Of a stretch of DNA of 64,000 bases, positions 44,085 to 54,131 are shown one piece after another. Below the pieces are notes generated by a model. It did not search any database, had not been told where the DNA came from, and saw only the letters and a list, made by a program, of their open reading frames with translations. The position numbers and the translations under genes were made by a program. Position 1 is the first letter of the stretch. Each line of letters begins with the position of its first letter. Source of the DNA: Pinibacter aurantiacus (lineage in GTDB: Bacteria > Bacteroidota > Bacteroidia > Chitinophagales > Chitinophagaceae); contig NZ_JAHSPG010000016.1 in NCBI RefSeq assembly GCF_019130065.1, forward strand, positions 473,881 through 537,880. The letters run 5' to 3'.

Positions 44085-47000
44085 ATGACTACACGCTCAG
44101 TTAAAGCCTGGAAGGAAAAAGTGATACTTCCTACCTACGAAACAGGCGAAGCGGAAAAAAATCCCATTTTTTTAGAGAAGAGAGTTTACCAGGGCAGTTC
44201 AGGGTCGGTATATCCTTATCCTGTTGTTGAGAAAATCAGCGATACAAAAGTTGACAAAGAATACAATGCATATTTCATAGAGAATGATTATCTGAAGATC
44301 ATGATCTTGCCGGAATTGGGCGGTCGTGTACATCGTGCATATGACAAGATCCGCAAACGCGATTTCATATATTACAACCAGGTCGTAAAGCCGGCATTGG
44401 TTGGTTTAACCGGTCCGTGGATATCCGGGGGCATCGAATTCAACTGGCCACAACACCACAGGCCAAGCACCTTTTTACCAATTGATTGTGCGATAGAAGA
44501 ACATGCAGACGGAAGCAAAACCGTTTGGGTAAATGAAGTGGAGATCATGTTCCGTACCAAAGGCATGGCGGGTTTTACGCTACATCCAGATAAAGCATAC
44601 ATAGAGATAAAAGGAAAAGTTTACAACAGAACACCATTTCCACAAACCTTTTTGTGGTGGGCAAATCCTGCGGTGAAAGTGAACGATTATTATCAATCCA
44701 TTTTCCCGCCGGATGTATACGCAGTGTTTGATCACGGCAAACGTGACGTGTCTGATTTTCCTATTGCAACCGGCACTTACTACAAAGTGAATTATGCGCC
44801 GGGCACGGACATCTCCCGCTACAAAAATATTCCTGTCCCAACATCATACATGGCCATTCAATCGAAGTTTGATTTTATGGGTTGCTATGAGCACGACACG
44901 CAAGCGGGCATGCTGCACGTAGCAGATCACCATGTGTCTCCCGGCAAAAAACAATGGACCTGGGGCAATGGCGATTTCGGTATTGCATGGGATAGAAATC
45001 TTACTGATGAAGATGGTCCGTACATCGAGTTAATGACTGGTGTTTTTACAGACAACCAACCAGACTTCACATGGTTACAGCCAAATGAAGAAAAGACTTT
45101 TGAGCAATACTTCATGCCTTACGCATTGATAGGCGAAGTGAAAAATGCAACAAAGGAAGCGATGATCAATCTCTCGTTGGAAAAGGGTTTGGTGAGCATG
45201 AAGGTGTTTTCGACATCTACTTACAACAAAGCAACGATAACATTAAAACTAAAAGGCGATATTGTAAAAACATACCAGTTTGATTTTTCACCTGAAAATG
45301 TTTTTGAAGAGAATATTTCTGTTTCGCAAGACGCACAAACTGAAATGCTGGAATTGATTGTGAAGGATGAAAACGGCAAAACGCTTGTAAGCTATCAACC
45401 TGAAGTTTACGAAAAGAAAGATATTCCGCCTGCCGCAACAGCTGCAAAACTTCCAGGTGAAATTGATAGTGTGGAGCAATTGTTTTTAAATGGATTTCAT
45501 CTAGAGCAGTATCGCCACGCTACGTTTAATCCCGTTGATTATTACGAAGAAGGCTTAAGAAGAGATGCAGGAGATGTGCGCTGCAACAATGCAATGGGCC
45601 TGCTATTGCTGAGAAGGGGACAATTCGAAAAAGCGGAACCATATTTCAGAACCGCGATCAAAACACTCACTTCAAGAAATCCGAATCCATACGATGGTGA
45701 ACCCTATTACAACTTAGGTTGGTCGCTTATGTTGCAAAACAGGCTGAATGAAGCGTACGATGCATTTTATAAAGCGGCCTGGAGCGACGCATGGCAACAC
45801 ATGAGCTATCTTTCGCTGGCACGTATTGCTTCTGCAAAAGGAAAATATAGCGACGCATTAAAGTTGGCAGAAAAATCGCTCATTAAAAATTATCACAGCC
45901 ACACGACAAGGCATTTGAAAGCGGCGTTGTTGAGAAAGCTTGGCAGAATGGAAGAAGCTATGACATTGATTGATGAGTCATTGAAAATAGACGGCTTCAA
46001 CTACGGATGTTATTTTGAAAAGCATCAATTGCTTTTACAGGCAGGAAAGAAAGATGAAGCTTTGGTGGTGCTTGCGCAAATGAATGCCCTAATGCGCGAC
46101 GCTGTTCATACATACATTGAATATGCACTTGACTATGCCCACGCAGGCATGTATGAAGAAGCCATTGCGTTATTGAATGAACATGTTGAAGGAAAAAAAG
46201 AAGTTTATCCGATGGCTTACTATACAATCGGTTGGTTGTATAGTAAAATGGGAGACAAAGCAAACGCGCTGGTTTACTACACGCTTGCTGCAGTTCAAAA
46301 GCCGGATTTCTGCTTCCCCAATAGAATAGAAGAGGTTGTTATTTTGAAAGATGCGATTGCAACAAATGTAAAAGATGCAAAAGCTCCTTACTATCTCGCA
46401 AACTTTTGGTACGCGAAAAGGCAATACGCAGAAGCAATTGCTTGCTGGGAAAAATCAGCGGCACTTGATATTAGCTTCCCAACTGTCTTTCGTAATCTTT
46501 CTTTAGCATATTACAACAAGAGCAAGAACGTACCACTGGCAATTGAGTACCTGGAAAAAGCATTTGCATTGAATCAAAATGATGCAAGAGTATTAATGGA
46601 ACTTGATCAGTTGTATAAGATAACAGGCAAGCCGACTCCGGAGAGATTGCAATTGCTGGAAAAACATTTGCCTCTTGTAAATGATCGGGATGATCTTTAC
46701 CTGGAGCGTGTAACCCTGTACAATCAATCAGGCAATTATGAAAAAGCAAAATCATTGATTGCGGAAAGGCAGTTCCATCCGTGGGAAGGTGGCGAAGGAA
46801 AAGTAGTGGGGCAGTTTTTGTTGTGCCATATAGAGCTGGCCAAGAGAGCACTGTTGCAGGGAAATGGTGCGCTGGCACTGGAGTTGCTGAACAGCATTGA
46901 AACATATCCACACAATCTTGGCGAAGGAAAATTAGCTGGCACACAAGAGAATGACATTTATTATTTACAGGGCTGTGCGTTGGAACTAATAGGAAAAGAG

Positions 47001-47432
47001 AAAGAGGCAAAGGCAAAATTTGAAACAGCAACAATAGGAATTACAGAGCCTGTGCAAGCAATATTTTACAATGATCCGCAACCGGATAAAATATTTTACC
47101 AGGGACTTGCATGGCAAAAGCTTGGAAAAGAGAAAGCCGGAGAAGAAATCTTTAAGCGCTTCATAAGCTTTGCCAGTGAACATATGAGCGATGAAATCAA
47201 AATTGATTATTTCGCAGTGTCATTGCCGGATCTGCTAGTGTTTGATCAGGATTTGAACGTGCGTAATAGAATCCATTGCCATTACCTCAAAGGGTTGGGT
47301 TACCTGGGATTGGGTGATTATGAAAAAGCTAAGAAAGAATTTGATGAAGTACTATCATTGAATATTAATCACCAGGGAGCACAGGTGCACAACGCAATGA
47401 TCAATTTTTTGAAAGGTCAATTAGTCAATTGA
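44085..47432 (+). CDS. DUF5107 domain protein with TPR repeats
   Basis: 1115 residues without signal peptide, so cytoplasmic by prediction. Residues about 40-340 match DUF5107 (YFIENDYLKIMILPELGGRV, GLTGPWISGGIEFNWPQHHR, NRTPFPQTFLWWANPAV), a beta-sandwich related to aldose-epimerase-like folds and found with carbohydrate genes. From about 480 on there are ten or more TPR helices (AMGLLLLRRGQFEKAEPYF, YNLGWSLMLQNRLNEAYDAF). Family knowledge links it to sugar metabolism in Bacteroidota and Actinobacteria, without a proven reaction. Gene order (before galM, after AraC) fits the sugar locus. A strong terminator follows. Confidence 0.85.
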   Translation: MTTRSVKAWKEKVILPTYETGEAEKNPIFLEKRVYQGSSGSVYPYPVVEKISDTKVDKEYNAYFIENDYLKIMILPELGGRVHRAYDKIRKRDFIYYNQVVKPALVGLTGPWISGGIEFNWPQHHRPSTFLPIDCAIEEHADGSKTVWVNEVEIMFRTKGMAGFTLHPDKAYIEIKGKVYNRTPFPQTFLWWANPAVKVNDYYQSIFPPDVYAVFDHGKRDVSDFPIATGTYYKVNYAPGTDISRYKNIPVPTSYMAIQSKFDFMGCYEHDTQAGMLHVADHHVSPGKKQWTWGNGDFGIAWDRNLTDEDGPYIELMTGVFTDNQPDFTWLQPNEEKTFEQYFMPYALIGEVKNATKEAMINLSLEKGLVSMKVFSTSTYNKATITLKLKGDIVKTYQFDFSPENVFEENISVSQDAQTEMLELIVKDENGKTLVSYQPEVYEKKDIPPAATAAKLPGEIDSVEQLFLNGFHLEQYRHATFNPVDYYEEGLRRDAGDVRCNNAMGLLLLRRGQFEKAEPYFRTAIKTLTSRNPNPYDGEPYYNLGWSLMLQNRLNEAYDAFYKAAWSDAWQHMSYLSLARIASAKGKYSDALKLAEKSLIKNYHSHTTRHLKAALLRKLGRMEEAMTLIDESLKIDGFNYGCYFEKHQLLLQAGKKDEALVVLAQMNALMRDAVHTYIEYALDYAHAGMYEEAIALLNEHVEGKKEVYPMAYYTIGWLYSKMGDKANALVYYTLAAVQKPDFCFPNRIEEVVILKDAIATNVKDAKAPYYLANFWYAKRQYAEAIACWEKSAALDISFPTVFRNLSLAYYNKSKNVPLAIEYLEKAFALNQNDARVLMELDQLYKITGKPTPERLQLLEKHLPLVNDRDDLYLERVTLYNQSGNYEKAKSLIAERQFHPWEGGEGKVVGQFLLCHIELAKRALLQGNGALALELLNSIETYPHNLGEGKLAGTQENDIYYLQGCALELIGKEKEAKAKFETATIGITEPVQAIFYNDPQPDKIFYQGLAWQKLGKEKAGEEIFKRFISFASEHMSDEIKIDYFAVSLPDLLVFDQDLNVRNRIHCHYLKGLGYLGLGDYEKAKKEFDEVLSLNINHQGAQVHNAMINFLKGQLVN

Positions 47433-47450
47433 GCGAGTATTAGTTAAGCA

Positions 47451-47482
47451 GAAGCACAGAATTTTTCTGTGCTTCATTTTTT
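47451..47482 (+). terminator. Rho-independent terminator of the DUF5107 gene
   Basis: GAAGCACAGA and TCTGTGCTTC form a perfect 10-bp stem around a 5-nt loop, then T6. Confidence 0.88.
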
Positions 47483-47504
47483 GTGATGAGCAATTGTAAG
47501 AATT

Positions 47505-48512
47505 ATGAACATAGCAAAAGAAAAGTGGGGTAGCGTTCTGGGCAAGGATGTGTGGCTGTTTAGATTAAGCAACGATAAAGGCTTGGAAGTTTCTGTTACA
47601 AGTTATGGTGCGACAGTTGTTAGCATTATGATGCCTGATAAAAATGGTGTTGTTGAAAATGTAGTTTTAGGCTACAGTTGTTTGCAGGGCTACATTGCTG
47701 ATACATTTTACCTTGGAGCAACCGTTGGAAGAGTCGCCAATCGAATTAACAAAGGACTGTTGCCGGTAAATGATAAAGTTTATCAATTACCGATTAATGA
47801 GCCGTCAAATGATTGCCATTTGCACGGCGGCAAGATTGGATTTAATAAACGTGTTTTTAGTGTAATTGAAGAGATGGCGATGGACGATGTTGTTGGAATT
47901 TCACTTGAACATAAGAGTCCAGACATGGAAGAAGGCTATCCAGGCAACCTTACACTGAAAGTAGTATTTACATTAAACAATAACAATGAATTGCTGATTG
48001 AATATCGTGCCTTTGCAGACGTTGATACACACGTGAACCCAACCAACCACAGTTATTTTAATCTAAGCGGAAGAAAACAAAATGGGGCCTCGCAAGAATT
48101 GTTTATAAATGCAGACTCCATCCTTGAAACAACGCCTCATTATATTCCGACGGGAAATATTAACCGGGTTGATGGAACGAAGCATGATTTCAGAACGATG
48201 AAGAAAATAAGTCAGCAAAATGAAATTATTTTCAATGAGTGCTATGTTTTGAATGAACCAGAAATCAATGTCTGCGCTGCTGAACTTTTTGACTGCGAAA
48301 GTGGTCGTGCAGTACAAGTGTACACAACCGTTCCTGGCATGATGTTTTATTCGGGTGATTGGCTGAACAATGGTTTTGCATCATGCGAAGGCGTTTGTTT
48401 AGAAACGCAATTTTTCCCTGATGCTGCAAATCACCCATCTTTTGCAAGCACACTTTTAAAAGCAGGAGAGAAGTTTCATCATCAAACAAAATTGCTATTT
48501 CTTGTTCGATGA
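47505..48512 (+). CDS. galM: Aldose 1-epimerase (mutarotase)
   Basis: 335 residues. It interconverts alpha and beta anomers of hexoses, most often galactose. Conserved parts: SYGATVVSIMMPDKNG, GATVGRVANRINKG, HLHGGKIGFNKRVF, the catalytic histidine in NPTNHSYFNLSG, and the catalytic glutamate in CLETQFFPDAANHPSF. No signal peptide, so cytoplasmic. It begins 23 nt after the upstream terminator, which suggests read-through or an own start of transcription. Together with GH97 and the sugar porter it prepares released galactose or glucose for phosphorylation. Confidence 0.95.
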   Translation: MNIAKEKWGSVLGKDVWLFRLSNDKGLEVSVTSYGATVVSIMMPDKNGVVENVVLGYSCLQGYIADTFYLGATVGRVANRINKGLLPVNDKVYQLPINEPSNDCHLHGGKIGFNKRVFSVIEEMAMDDVVGISLEHKSPDMEEGYPGNLTLKVVFTLNNNNELLIEYRAFADVDTHVNPTNHSYFNLSGRKQNGASQELFINADSILETTPHYIPTGNINRVDGTKHDFRTMKKISQQNEIIFNECYVLNEPEINVCAAELFDCESGRAVQVYTTVPGMMFYSGDWLNNGFASCEGVCLETQFFPDAANHPSFASTLLKAGEKFHHQTKLLFLVR

Positions 48513-48789
48513 TCGCTAATAATATGCGACCGTAATAAAGTCCATCCCTTTCATAATTTTATCTATTTAGAATGGACAAATATTTTTCAAATTGCATACA
48601 GGTTTTTAATATAAAAAAGAAGCTCGCTTAGAATTGTCGCCATGTGAAAAATTGAATGTTTCCCACTCAACTTTCCTTCAATTGATAAGCAGCTGAATTC
48701 GATCCAATGTAAACGAGGTGTTAGATACTTAGTGAAGCTGACAGTATACCTTATTCAATAAAATTTCATCAGCACATAGACAGGCAGTC

Positions 48790-48811
48790 TAAAGTCATGT
48801 TATTGACTTTA
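48790..48811. promoter_or_regulatory. 8-6-8 inverted repeat upstream of GH97
   Basis: TAAAGTCA (48790-48797), TGTTAT, TGACTTTA (48804-48811): a perfect 8-bp dyad, 67 nt before the GH97 start. It has the geometry of an operator for a dimeric regulator. The remainder of the 366-nt gap 48513-48878 holds nothing I can name. Confidence 0.4.
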
Positions 48812-48878
48812 CTGAAACACCCATGCTTAGAATTTAGAAACAACAAGAATATAAAACGGTTTAGACAAAATACTGCGT

Positions 48879-50861
48879 ATGAAAAAGAAAGGCTTATTTG
48901 GTTTATTCTCTATTGCTCTTCTGCTAAACAGCTTAAGCAGCTTTGCTTTGAAAACGATCGAAGTAATTTCTCCCGATAAAAGACTAACTGTAAGTGTAGA
49001 GGTTGGTAAAAACATTTTCTTTAGTGTGCATTTTGGTAGGTCGGTGTTGTTGAATCCATCGAGGATTGCATTGGTAATAAACAATGATACACTTGGAAAC
49101 AATGCAAGTGTAAAGAATATCTCCAACAAAAAGATCAGCGAAATCATTACACCGCTTTACGGGAAATTCAAAACACTTAGCAATGAGTGTAATGAAATGA
49201 CGATTGCCTTTGACGGCGATTATTCCATTGTGTTCAGGGCATATAACGAAGGCGTTGCGTACAGGTTTGTAACTACAAAAACCGGCAACGCTATTGTTGG
49301 CAACGAGATCGCTGCATTCAACCTGAATGGCAACTACAGTGCGCTAATCTCTGAAACTCCAAAGCTTACTTCATGGGAGCTTCCTTACACTTCCCACAAT
49401 GATATCTCGACTATTGCAGATACCAACAATATTATTTTACCGGCATTGTTTACCAACAAAACAACCAGCACAAGAGTGCTGCTGGCTGAATCTGATATAC
49501 GCGATTATCCCGGAATGTTTATCAGAAGATCTGCCAAGGCTATAACCGGCTACTGGGCGCATTATCCGGCGAAGACAACTCCTTATGGAGGTGATTGGGG
49601 GATGTCCACATCCGCTGATGCAAGAGAAAATCTGATAGCAAAAACATCTGGCAGCAGAAGTTTTCCGTGGAGAATTGTAATGGTAAGTGATGATGATAAA
49701 AATCTTTTGACCAATCAACTCATTTATAAATTGGCCGCGCCGCAGGCGATAAAAGATGTGTCGTGGATCAAACCAGGTAAATGTGATTGGGAATGGTGGC
49801 ACGATGCAATCATTGAAGATGCAGGCATTCCCACTGGTTTCCAGAACAGAAGTACAGAGCTCTACAAACGCTACATTGATTTTGCAAGCGACAATAAACT
49901 GGAGTACACATTAATAGATGCAGGCTGGAGTAACTTCTATCATCTTGATAAATCTGCAGATCACATCGATATACAGGAGTTGGTTAACTATGGTAAACAA
50001 AAGAATGTCGGAATAATTGTTTGGTGCAATGCGACAAGCCTGGTTGCGAATCTCGATCATTTTCTTGCCACATTTGAGCAATGGGGATTGAAAGGTTTTA
50101 AAGTAGATTTTTTTGATAGAGATGATCAGATCATTTATCAGCAAATGGAAGCCATTGCTTCCAAAGCCGCTGAACATCACTTGCTCGTTGACTTTCACGG
50201 TTGCCCAAAGCCAACGGGTTTGAGCAGAACTTATCCAAACGTAATGAATTATGAAGCGGTAAGAGGAGAAGAGTGTAGCAAATGGGACACCACTTCCAAT
50301 CCGACTTATCATTTGCAGGTGGCCTCTATTCGTATGCTGGGTGGAAGTTTGGATTATACGCCAGGCTGTATGCGTAACAAAAGCAAAGCAGCCTTTCGCC
50401 CGATAGACAAAGGTTTACCGGAAACAATGGGAACGCGTTGTCACGAAATGTCGTTGTTCATTTTGTTTGATCAATACCTCGCGGTATTAAGTGATTCCCC
50501 TTCTGAATACAGGAAGAACAAAGACGTGATGGATTTTCTATCGGTAGTTCCCGCAACATTTGACGATGTAAAAGTATTGGACGCAAAGCTTGGTGAGTAT
50601 GCTGTATTGGCGAAAAGAAAGAACAACGATTGGTACGTGGGGGCCACTACAAATTGGAACAGCAGAACGGTAACGATTGATTTCTCATTTCTTGAGAAAG
50701 GAAAAAAATACAAAGCAGAAATTTTTAAGGATGGAAAGAACGCTGACACAGAGGCCACTGATTACGAACATGAAACGATTGATGTAAACAATAAATCAAA
50801 GCAAACGATCAGATTGGCGAGCGGTGGGGGAGCTGTTATGCGAATTTATCAAGTGAAATAA
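48879..50861 (+). CDS. Glycoside hydrolase family 97, retaining type, probable alpha-galactosidase
   Basis: 660 residues with a signal peptide (MKKKGLFGLFSIALLLNSL, cut near SFA), so periplasmic. An N-terminal beta-super-sandwich is followed by a TIM barrel (CDWEWWHDAIIEDAG, YTLIDAGW, GIIVWCNA) and a C-terminal sheet. GH97 includes inverting alpha-glucosidases and retaining alpha-galactosidases. The retaining group has an aspartate nucleophile on the strand that here reads FKVDFFDRDDQ (D410), and the acid/base glutamate about 55 residues later fits E464/E465 in EAVRGEE. This favours alpha-galactosidase. It is the hydrolase of the SusC/D locus. Confidence 0.88.
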   Translation: MKKKGLFGLFSIALLLNSLSSFALKTIEVISPDKRLTVSVEVGKNIFFSVHFGRSVLLNPSRIALVINNDTLGNNASVKNISNKKISEIITPLYGKFKTLSNECNEMTIAFDGDYSIVFRAYNEGVAYRFVTTKTGNAIVGNEIAAFNLNGNYSALISETPKLTSWELPYTSHNDISTIADTNNIILPALFTNKTTSTRVLLAESDIRDYPGMFIRRSAKAITGYWAHYPAKTTPYGGDWGMSTSADARENLIAKTSGSRSFPWRIVMVSDDDKNLLTNQLIYKLAAPQAIKDVSWIKPGKCDWEWWHDAIIEDAGIPTGFQNRSTELYKRYIDFASDNKLEYTLIDAGWSNFYHLDKSADHIDIQELVNYGKQKNVGIIVWCNATSLVANLDHFLATFEQWGLKGFKVDFFDRDDQIIYQQMEAIASKAAEHHLLVDFHGCPKPTGLSRTYPNVMNYEAVRGEECSKWDTTSNPTYHLQVASIRMLGGSLDYTPGCMRNKSKAAFRPIDKGLPETMGTRCHEMSLFILFDQYLAVLSDSPSEYRKNKDVMDFLSVVPATFDDVKVLDAKLGEYAVLAKRKNNDWYVGATTNWNSRTVTIDFSFLEKGKKYKAEIFKDGKNADTEATDYEHETIDVNNKSKQTIRLASGGGAVMRIYQVK

Positions 50862-50880
50862 TTTTTAAAAAAATTTCGGG

Positions 50881-50916
50881 TTGACATTAAATGTTAATAA
50901 AAACTATATACATTTG
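50881..50916 (+). promoter_or_regulatory. Promoter and dyad upstream of susC
   Basis: TACATTTG (50909-50916) matches the -7 consensus. A TTG at 50881 is 25 nt upstream, longer than ideal. Between them ACATTAAATGT (50884-50894) is an 11-nt palindrome, a possible regulator site. Downstream is a TATAG/TAGTATAG microsatellite. Confidence 0.45.
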
Positions 50917-51055
50917 CTGGTATAGAATAGTATAGTATAGTTACGGTGCTTGCCCCAACTCCCTCTTTAATCATCGTCATCGCAACGATATATTATTCCA
51001 GTTCAGCAATCATCGCGTTTATTATCCACGTAGAAAATGCCATAAAAAAAGAAAT

Positions 51056-54000
51056 ATGAAAAAACGATTATTTTTCATGCTTGCACTGTGCATATCATTT
51101 GCCATAGCTCATGCACAGAGTGTTAAGATCCAGGGAAAGATCACAGAAAAAAACGGCGACCCAATTGCCGGAGCCGTTGTCTCGCTAAAGTCTAATGCAC
51201 AGCGAGCTACCACAACAGACCTCAAAGGTGAATTTGCACTCACCATTCCAACTGCGAACGAAATCATTGTTATTCATGCCTTAGGGCATAAGGATTTAGA
51301 AATGAACACTGCCGGCAGTGCTTTCATTACCGCGAGCCTTGAAACAGATGCTTCGGGCGGCGGCATGGATGAAGTGATTGTAGTAGGGGTGGCCGTGAAG
51401 AAAAAAGACCTTACAGGTGCGGTATCGTCGATCGATTCAAAAGAAATAGACAAGACGCCTACAACCAGCATCAACCAGGCGATACAGGGTAAAGTACCTG
51501 GCGCACGTATTGTTGCCAGTCCTCAACCCGGCGCAGATGCGTCAATAAAAATACGTGGTAACAACTCACTTCAATACGGAACCAATCCTATTTATGTAGT
51601 AGATGGAACCATTCTTGAAAGCAACTTCAACACTTTGAATCCGGATGATATCGAATCTGTGCAAGTATTGAAAGATGCGTCTGCAACAGCGATCTACGGT
51701 TCGCGTGGCGCAAACGGCGTAGTGCTTGTAACCACAAAAAAAGGTAAAAGAGGTGCAGGGAAAATTTCATTCGACACATGGATCGGTTCCCAGTGGTTCA
51801 GCAAAAAGATGGATCTGATGAACGCTCATGACATTTACAACTTGCGTGTAGATGCTTATGCAAACGCCTACATGGAGAATAATCCAAACGGCGACAGACA
51901 AGCTTATATCAACAGCATTACCGGTGATAACAGCACGGTATTTGCGAAGTATGAGCAAGATACTTACAGGGCAGGCTTATCATACGATTGGTTAAAACCT
52001 GTACAGCAATCTGGTTTGCAACAGAACTATAACCTGGGTTTTTCAGGTGGTTCCGATAAGGGTAGTTACTTCGTAAGCCTTAACTACACTGACCAGGAAG
52101 GACTGCTCAAAACCTCAGCATACCAGCGTTTCAGCGGAAGGATCAATTTGGAGCAAAATGTAAAATCATGGTTGAAAGTGGGAACCAACACCACTTTTGC
52201 CTATGCAAAAAGCAGCGTACCTAGTGGCGATGTATTCAACGGCGCTGTTTATGCAAACCCGCTGCTGCCTGTTAACGACACCATGCAGCAGATCAAGTGG
52301 GCAAATACTCCAGATCCCAATATTTACAATCCCATTAAGAGTTTGTCAATCATCAGCAACAATAACCTGAGCAGATTAATCACCAGTAACTATGTGAGCA
52401 TCACTCCGGTAAAACACGTAACCATTCGTTCAACGCTTGCAGCCAACTTAATGTGGCAGCAGAATTACGGTTACACTCCTATAGGAACCGGACAAGATAC
52501 CCGCAATAGTTACCATGGCAGTGCTTCTCATTACAAAGCTGAAACTAGCAGCTGGCAGTGGGATAATACAGCAAGCTACTCCAACAGTTTTGGAAAAAGC
52601 ACGCTGAATGCAATGGTGGGAACCTCATTGCAAATGACCAATCAAAACTCTGATCAGTTCAACGTTTACGGTTTTCCTAACAACGATCTTACTTACTACA
52701 ACATAGGTTCGGCCTATTCGAAAACGCAGTTTGCTCCTTCATCAAATTTTTTGACCAACACACTGGTGTCTTATTTGGGACGTGCTGACTATGCTTACGA
52801 AAACAAATATTTTGCTACAGCAACAGTAAGATTTGATGGCTCATCCAAGTTTACTTCAAACGATCGCTGGGGCGCATTTCCTTCGCTGGCGCTTGGATGG
52901 GATATGGCAAGAGAAAATTTTATGCAGGACGTTCATTGGTTGAATAGATTGAAGTGGCGCGTTGGTTATGGTATTGCTGGTAATCAGAATATTCCAAACC
53001 TTGCGTACTACAGCATTTACAATCCTGTCTACACAAATGGCCAGATTGTTTTCCAATCAGACGGAGGAAGAGGCAATTCAAACCTCACATGGGAGAAACA
53101 AAAACAATTGAATGTTGGTGCCGACATCACTATGCTGAATAACAGACTGAATGTTAGCGCAGACTATTTCCATACTGTTAATGATGATTTGTTGATGACG
53201 AGAACGCTTCCTGCAACTTCGGGTTATGCACGTGAAGTGGCGAATGTGGGAGCACTTACAAACGAAGGTTTTGAATTCAATATTAACTATACTGCTATTC
53301 AGAACAAAGACTGGCACTGGAACATTATGTTCAATATTTCTGCAGACAAAAACAAAATTACCAGGTTGTATAATGACGTAACGTTCATCCCAAACAAAGG
53401 TGGATTTACCGGGGTTGAAATACAACGTACAGGTAATTTCATTTTGGGTGAATCTGTTAACAATGTCTACTCTTGGAAATTCAAAAAGATCGCTCAGGAA
53501 TCTGACATGAAAGACACTGCCGGTATGAATTACAATGGAAGAATTGTTCATCCTGGTGACATGATGATAGAAGATGTAAACGGCGATAAAAAAATCGATG
53601 ATAAAGACAAACAAGTAGTGGGCAAACTCGATCCTAAATTCTACGGTGGTTTTGGTACAGATCTTAATTACAAAGGTTTTGGGCTGAATTTGTTCTTCAA
53701 CTACTCCTATGGCTTGAAACGCATTAGCGGTTTCTATGAAGGGATGATCCAATCATGGGGTAACTCAATTTCGCACACTGATATGAATGGCAGATGGACT
53801 CCTGAAAATCCAAGCACAAGATTCCCTCGTGCATTGGTTCAATCTGGAAATCTTTCCCGATTCAATCCTGGTGATTCAGATTGGGGACTACAAAATGCAT
53901 CGTTCCTCAGGTTATCTACCGCAACACTTTCTTATTCCATGCCCGTAAGTTTGATGAAGCAGCTATCCATGGAAACAGCAAGGATCTATGTTACAGGAAC

Positions 54001-54103
54001 AAACCTGTTATTGTTTACCAAGGATAAAGGATATGATCCTGAAACAGGAGATGGTTTTCCAAACTTCAAACAAGTTGTTGTTGGATTAAACATCGGCCTA
54101 TAA
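51056..54103 (+). CDS. SusC/RagA family TonB-linked outer membrane protein
   Basis: 1015 residues. Signal peptide (MKKRLFFMLALCISFAIAHA), carboxypeptidase-regulatory-like domain (VKIQGKITEKNGDPIAGAVV), then the TonB-dependent plug with DEVIVVGVAVKKKDLTGAV, VPGARIVASPQPGADASIKI and NPIYVVDGTILESNF, and a 22-strand barrel ending in the C-terminal strand VVVGLNIGL. It imports oligosaccharides through the outer membrane together with SusD as lid. The gene is followed after 28 nt by susD, the usual order. Only one SusC/D pair is present. Confidence 0.96.
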   Translation: MKKRLFFMLALCISFAIAHAQSVKIQGKITEKNGDPIAGAVVSLKSNAQRATTTDLKGEFALTIPTANEIIVIHALGHKDLEMNTAGSAFITASLETDASGGGMDEVIVVGVAVKKKDLTGAVSSIDSKEIDKTPTTSINQAIQGKVPGARIVASPQPGADASIKIRGNNSLQYGTNPIYVVDGTILESNFNTLNPDDIESVQVLKDASATAIYGSRGANGVVLVTTKKGKRGAGKISFDTWIGSQWFSKKMDLMNAHDIYNLRVDAYANAYMENNPNGDRQAYINSITGDNSTVFAKYEQDTYRAGLSYDWLKPVQQSGLQQNYNLGFSGGSDKGSYFVSLNYTDQEGLLKTSAYQRFSGRINLEQNVKSWLKVGTNTTFAYAKSSVPSGDVFNGAVYANPLLPVNDTMQQIKWANTPDPNIYNPIKSLSIISNNNLSRLITSNYVSITPVKHVTIRSTLAANLMWQQNYGYTPIGTGQDTRNSYHGSASHYKAETSSWQWDNTASYSNSFGKSTLNAMVGTSLQMTNQNSDQFNVYGFPNNDLTYYNIGSAYSKTQFAPSSNFLTNTLVSYLGRADYAYENKYFATATVRFDGSSKFTSNDRWGAFPSLALGWDMARENFMQDVHWLNRLKWRVGYGIAGNQNIPNLAYYSIYNPVYTNGQIVFQSDGGRGNSNLTWEKQKQLNVGADITMLNNRLNVSADYFHTVNDDLLMTRTLPATSGYAREVANVGALTNEGFEFNINYTAIQNKDWHWNIMFNISADKNKITRLYNDVTFIPNKGGFTGVEIQRTGNFILGESVNNVYSWKFKKIAQESDMKDTAGMNYNGRIVHPGDMMIEDVNGDKKIDDKDKQVVGKLDPKFYGGFGTDLNYKGFGLNLFFNYSYGLKRISGFYEGMIQSWGNSISHTDMNGRWTPENPSTRFPRALVQSGNLSRFNPGDSDWGLQNASFLRLSTATLSYSMPVSLMKQLSMETARIYVTGTNLLLFTKDKGYDPETGDGFPNFKQVVVGLNIGL

Positions 54104-54131
54104 TAAAATCTTTAAGCTTTAAAAACTTTTT

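Noticed and set aside
46471..47034. A 187-codon open frame on the minus strand
   Set aside because: It is opposite the TPR region of the DUF5107 gene and has low-complexity, non-protein-like text.
50920..50945. TATAG microsatellite upstream of susC as a phase-variation switch
   Set aside because: Only three to four imperfect units outside the promoter core and no coding frame affected; too little to claim slippage control.
53078..53752. A 224-codon open frame on the minus strand
   Set aside because: It lies entirely opposite the barrel region of susC, whose protein is unambiguous; codon pattern and lack of homology mark it as a shadow.
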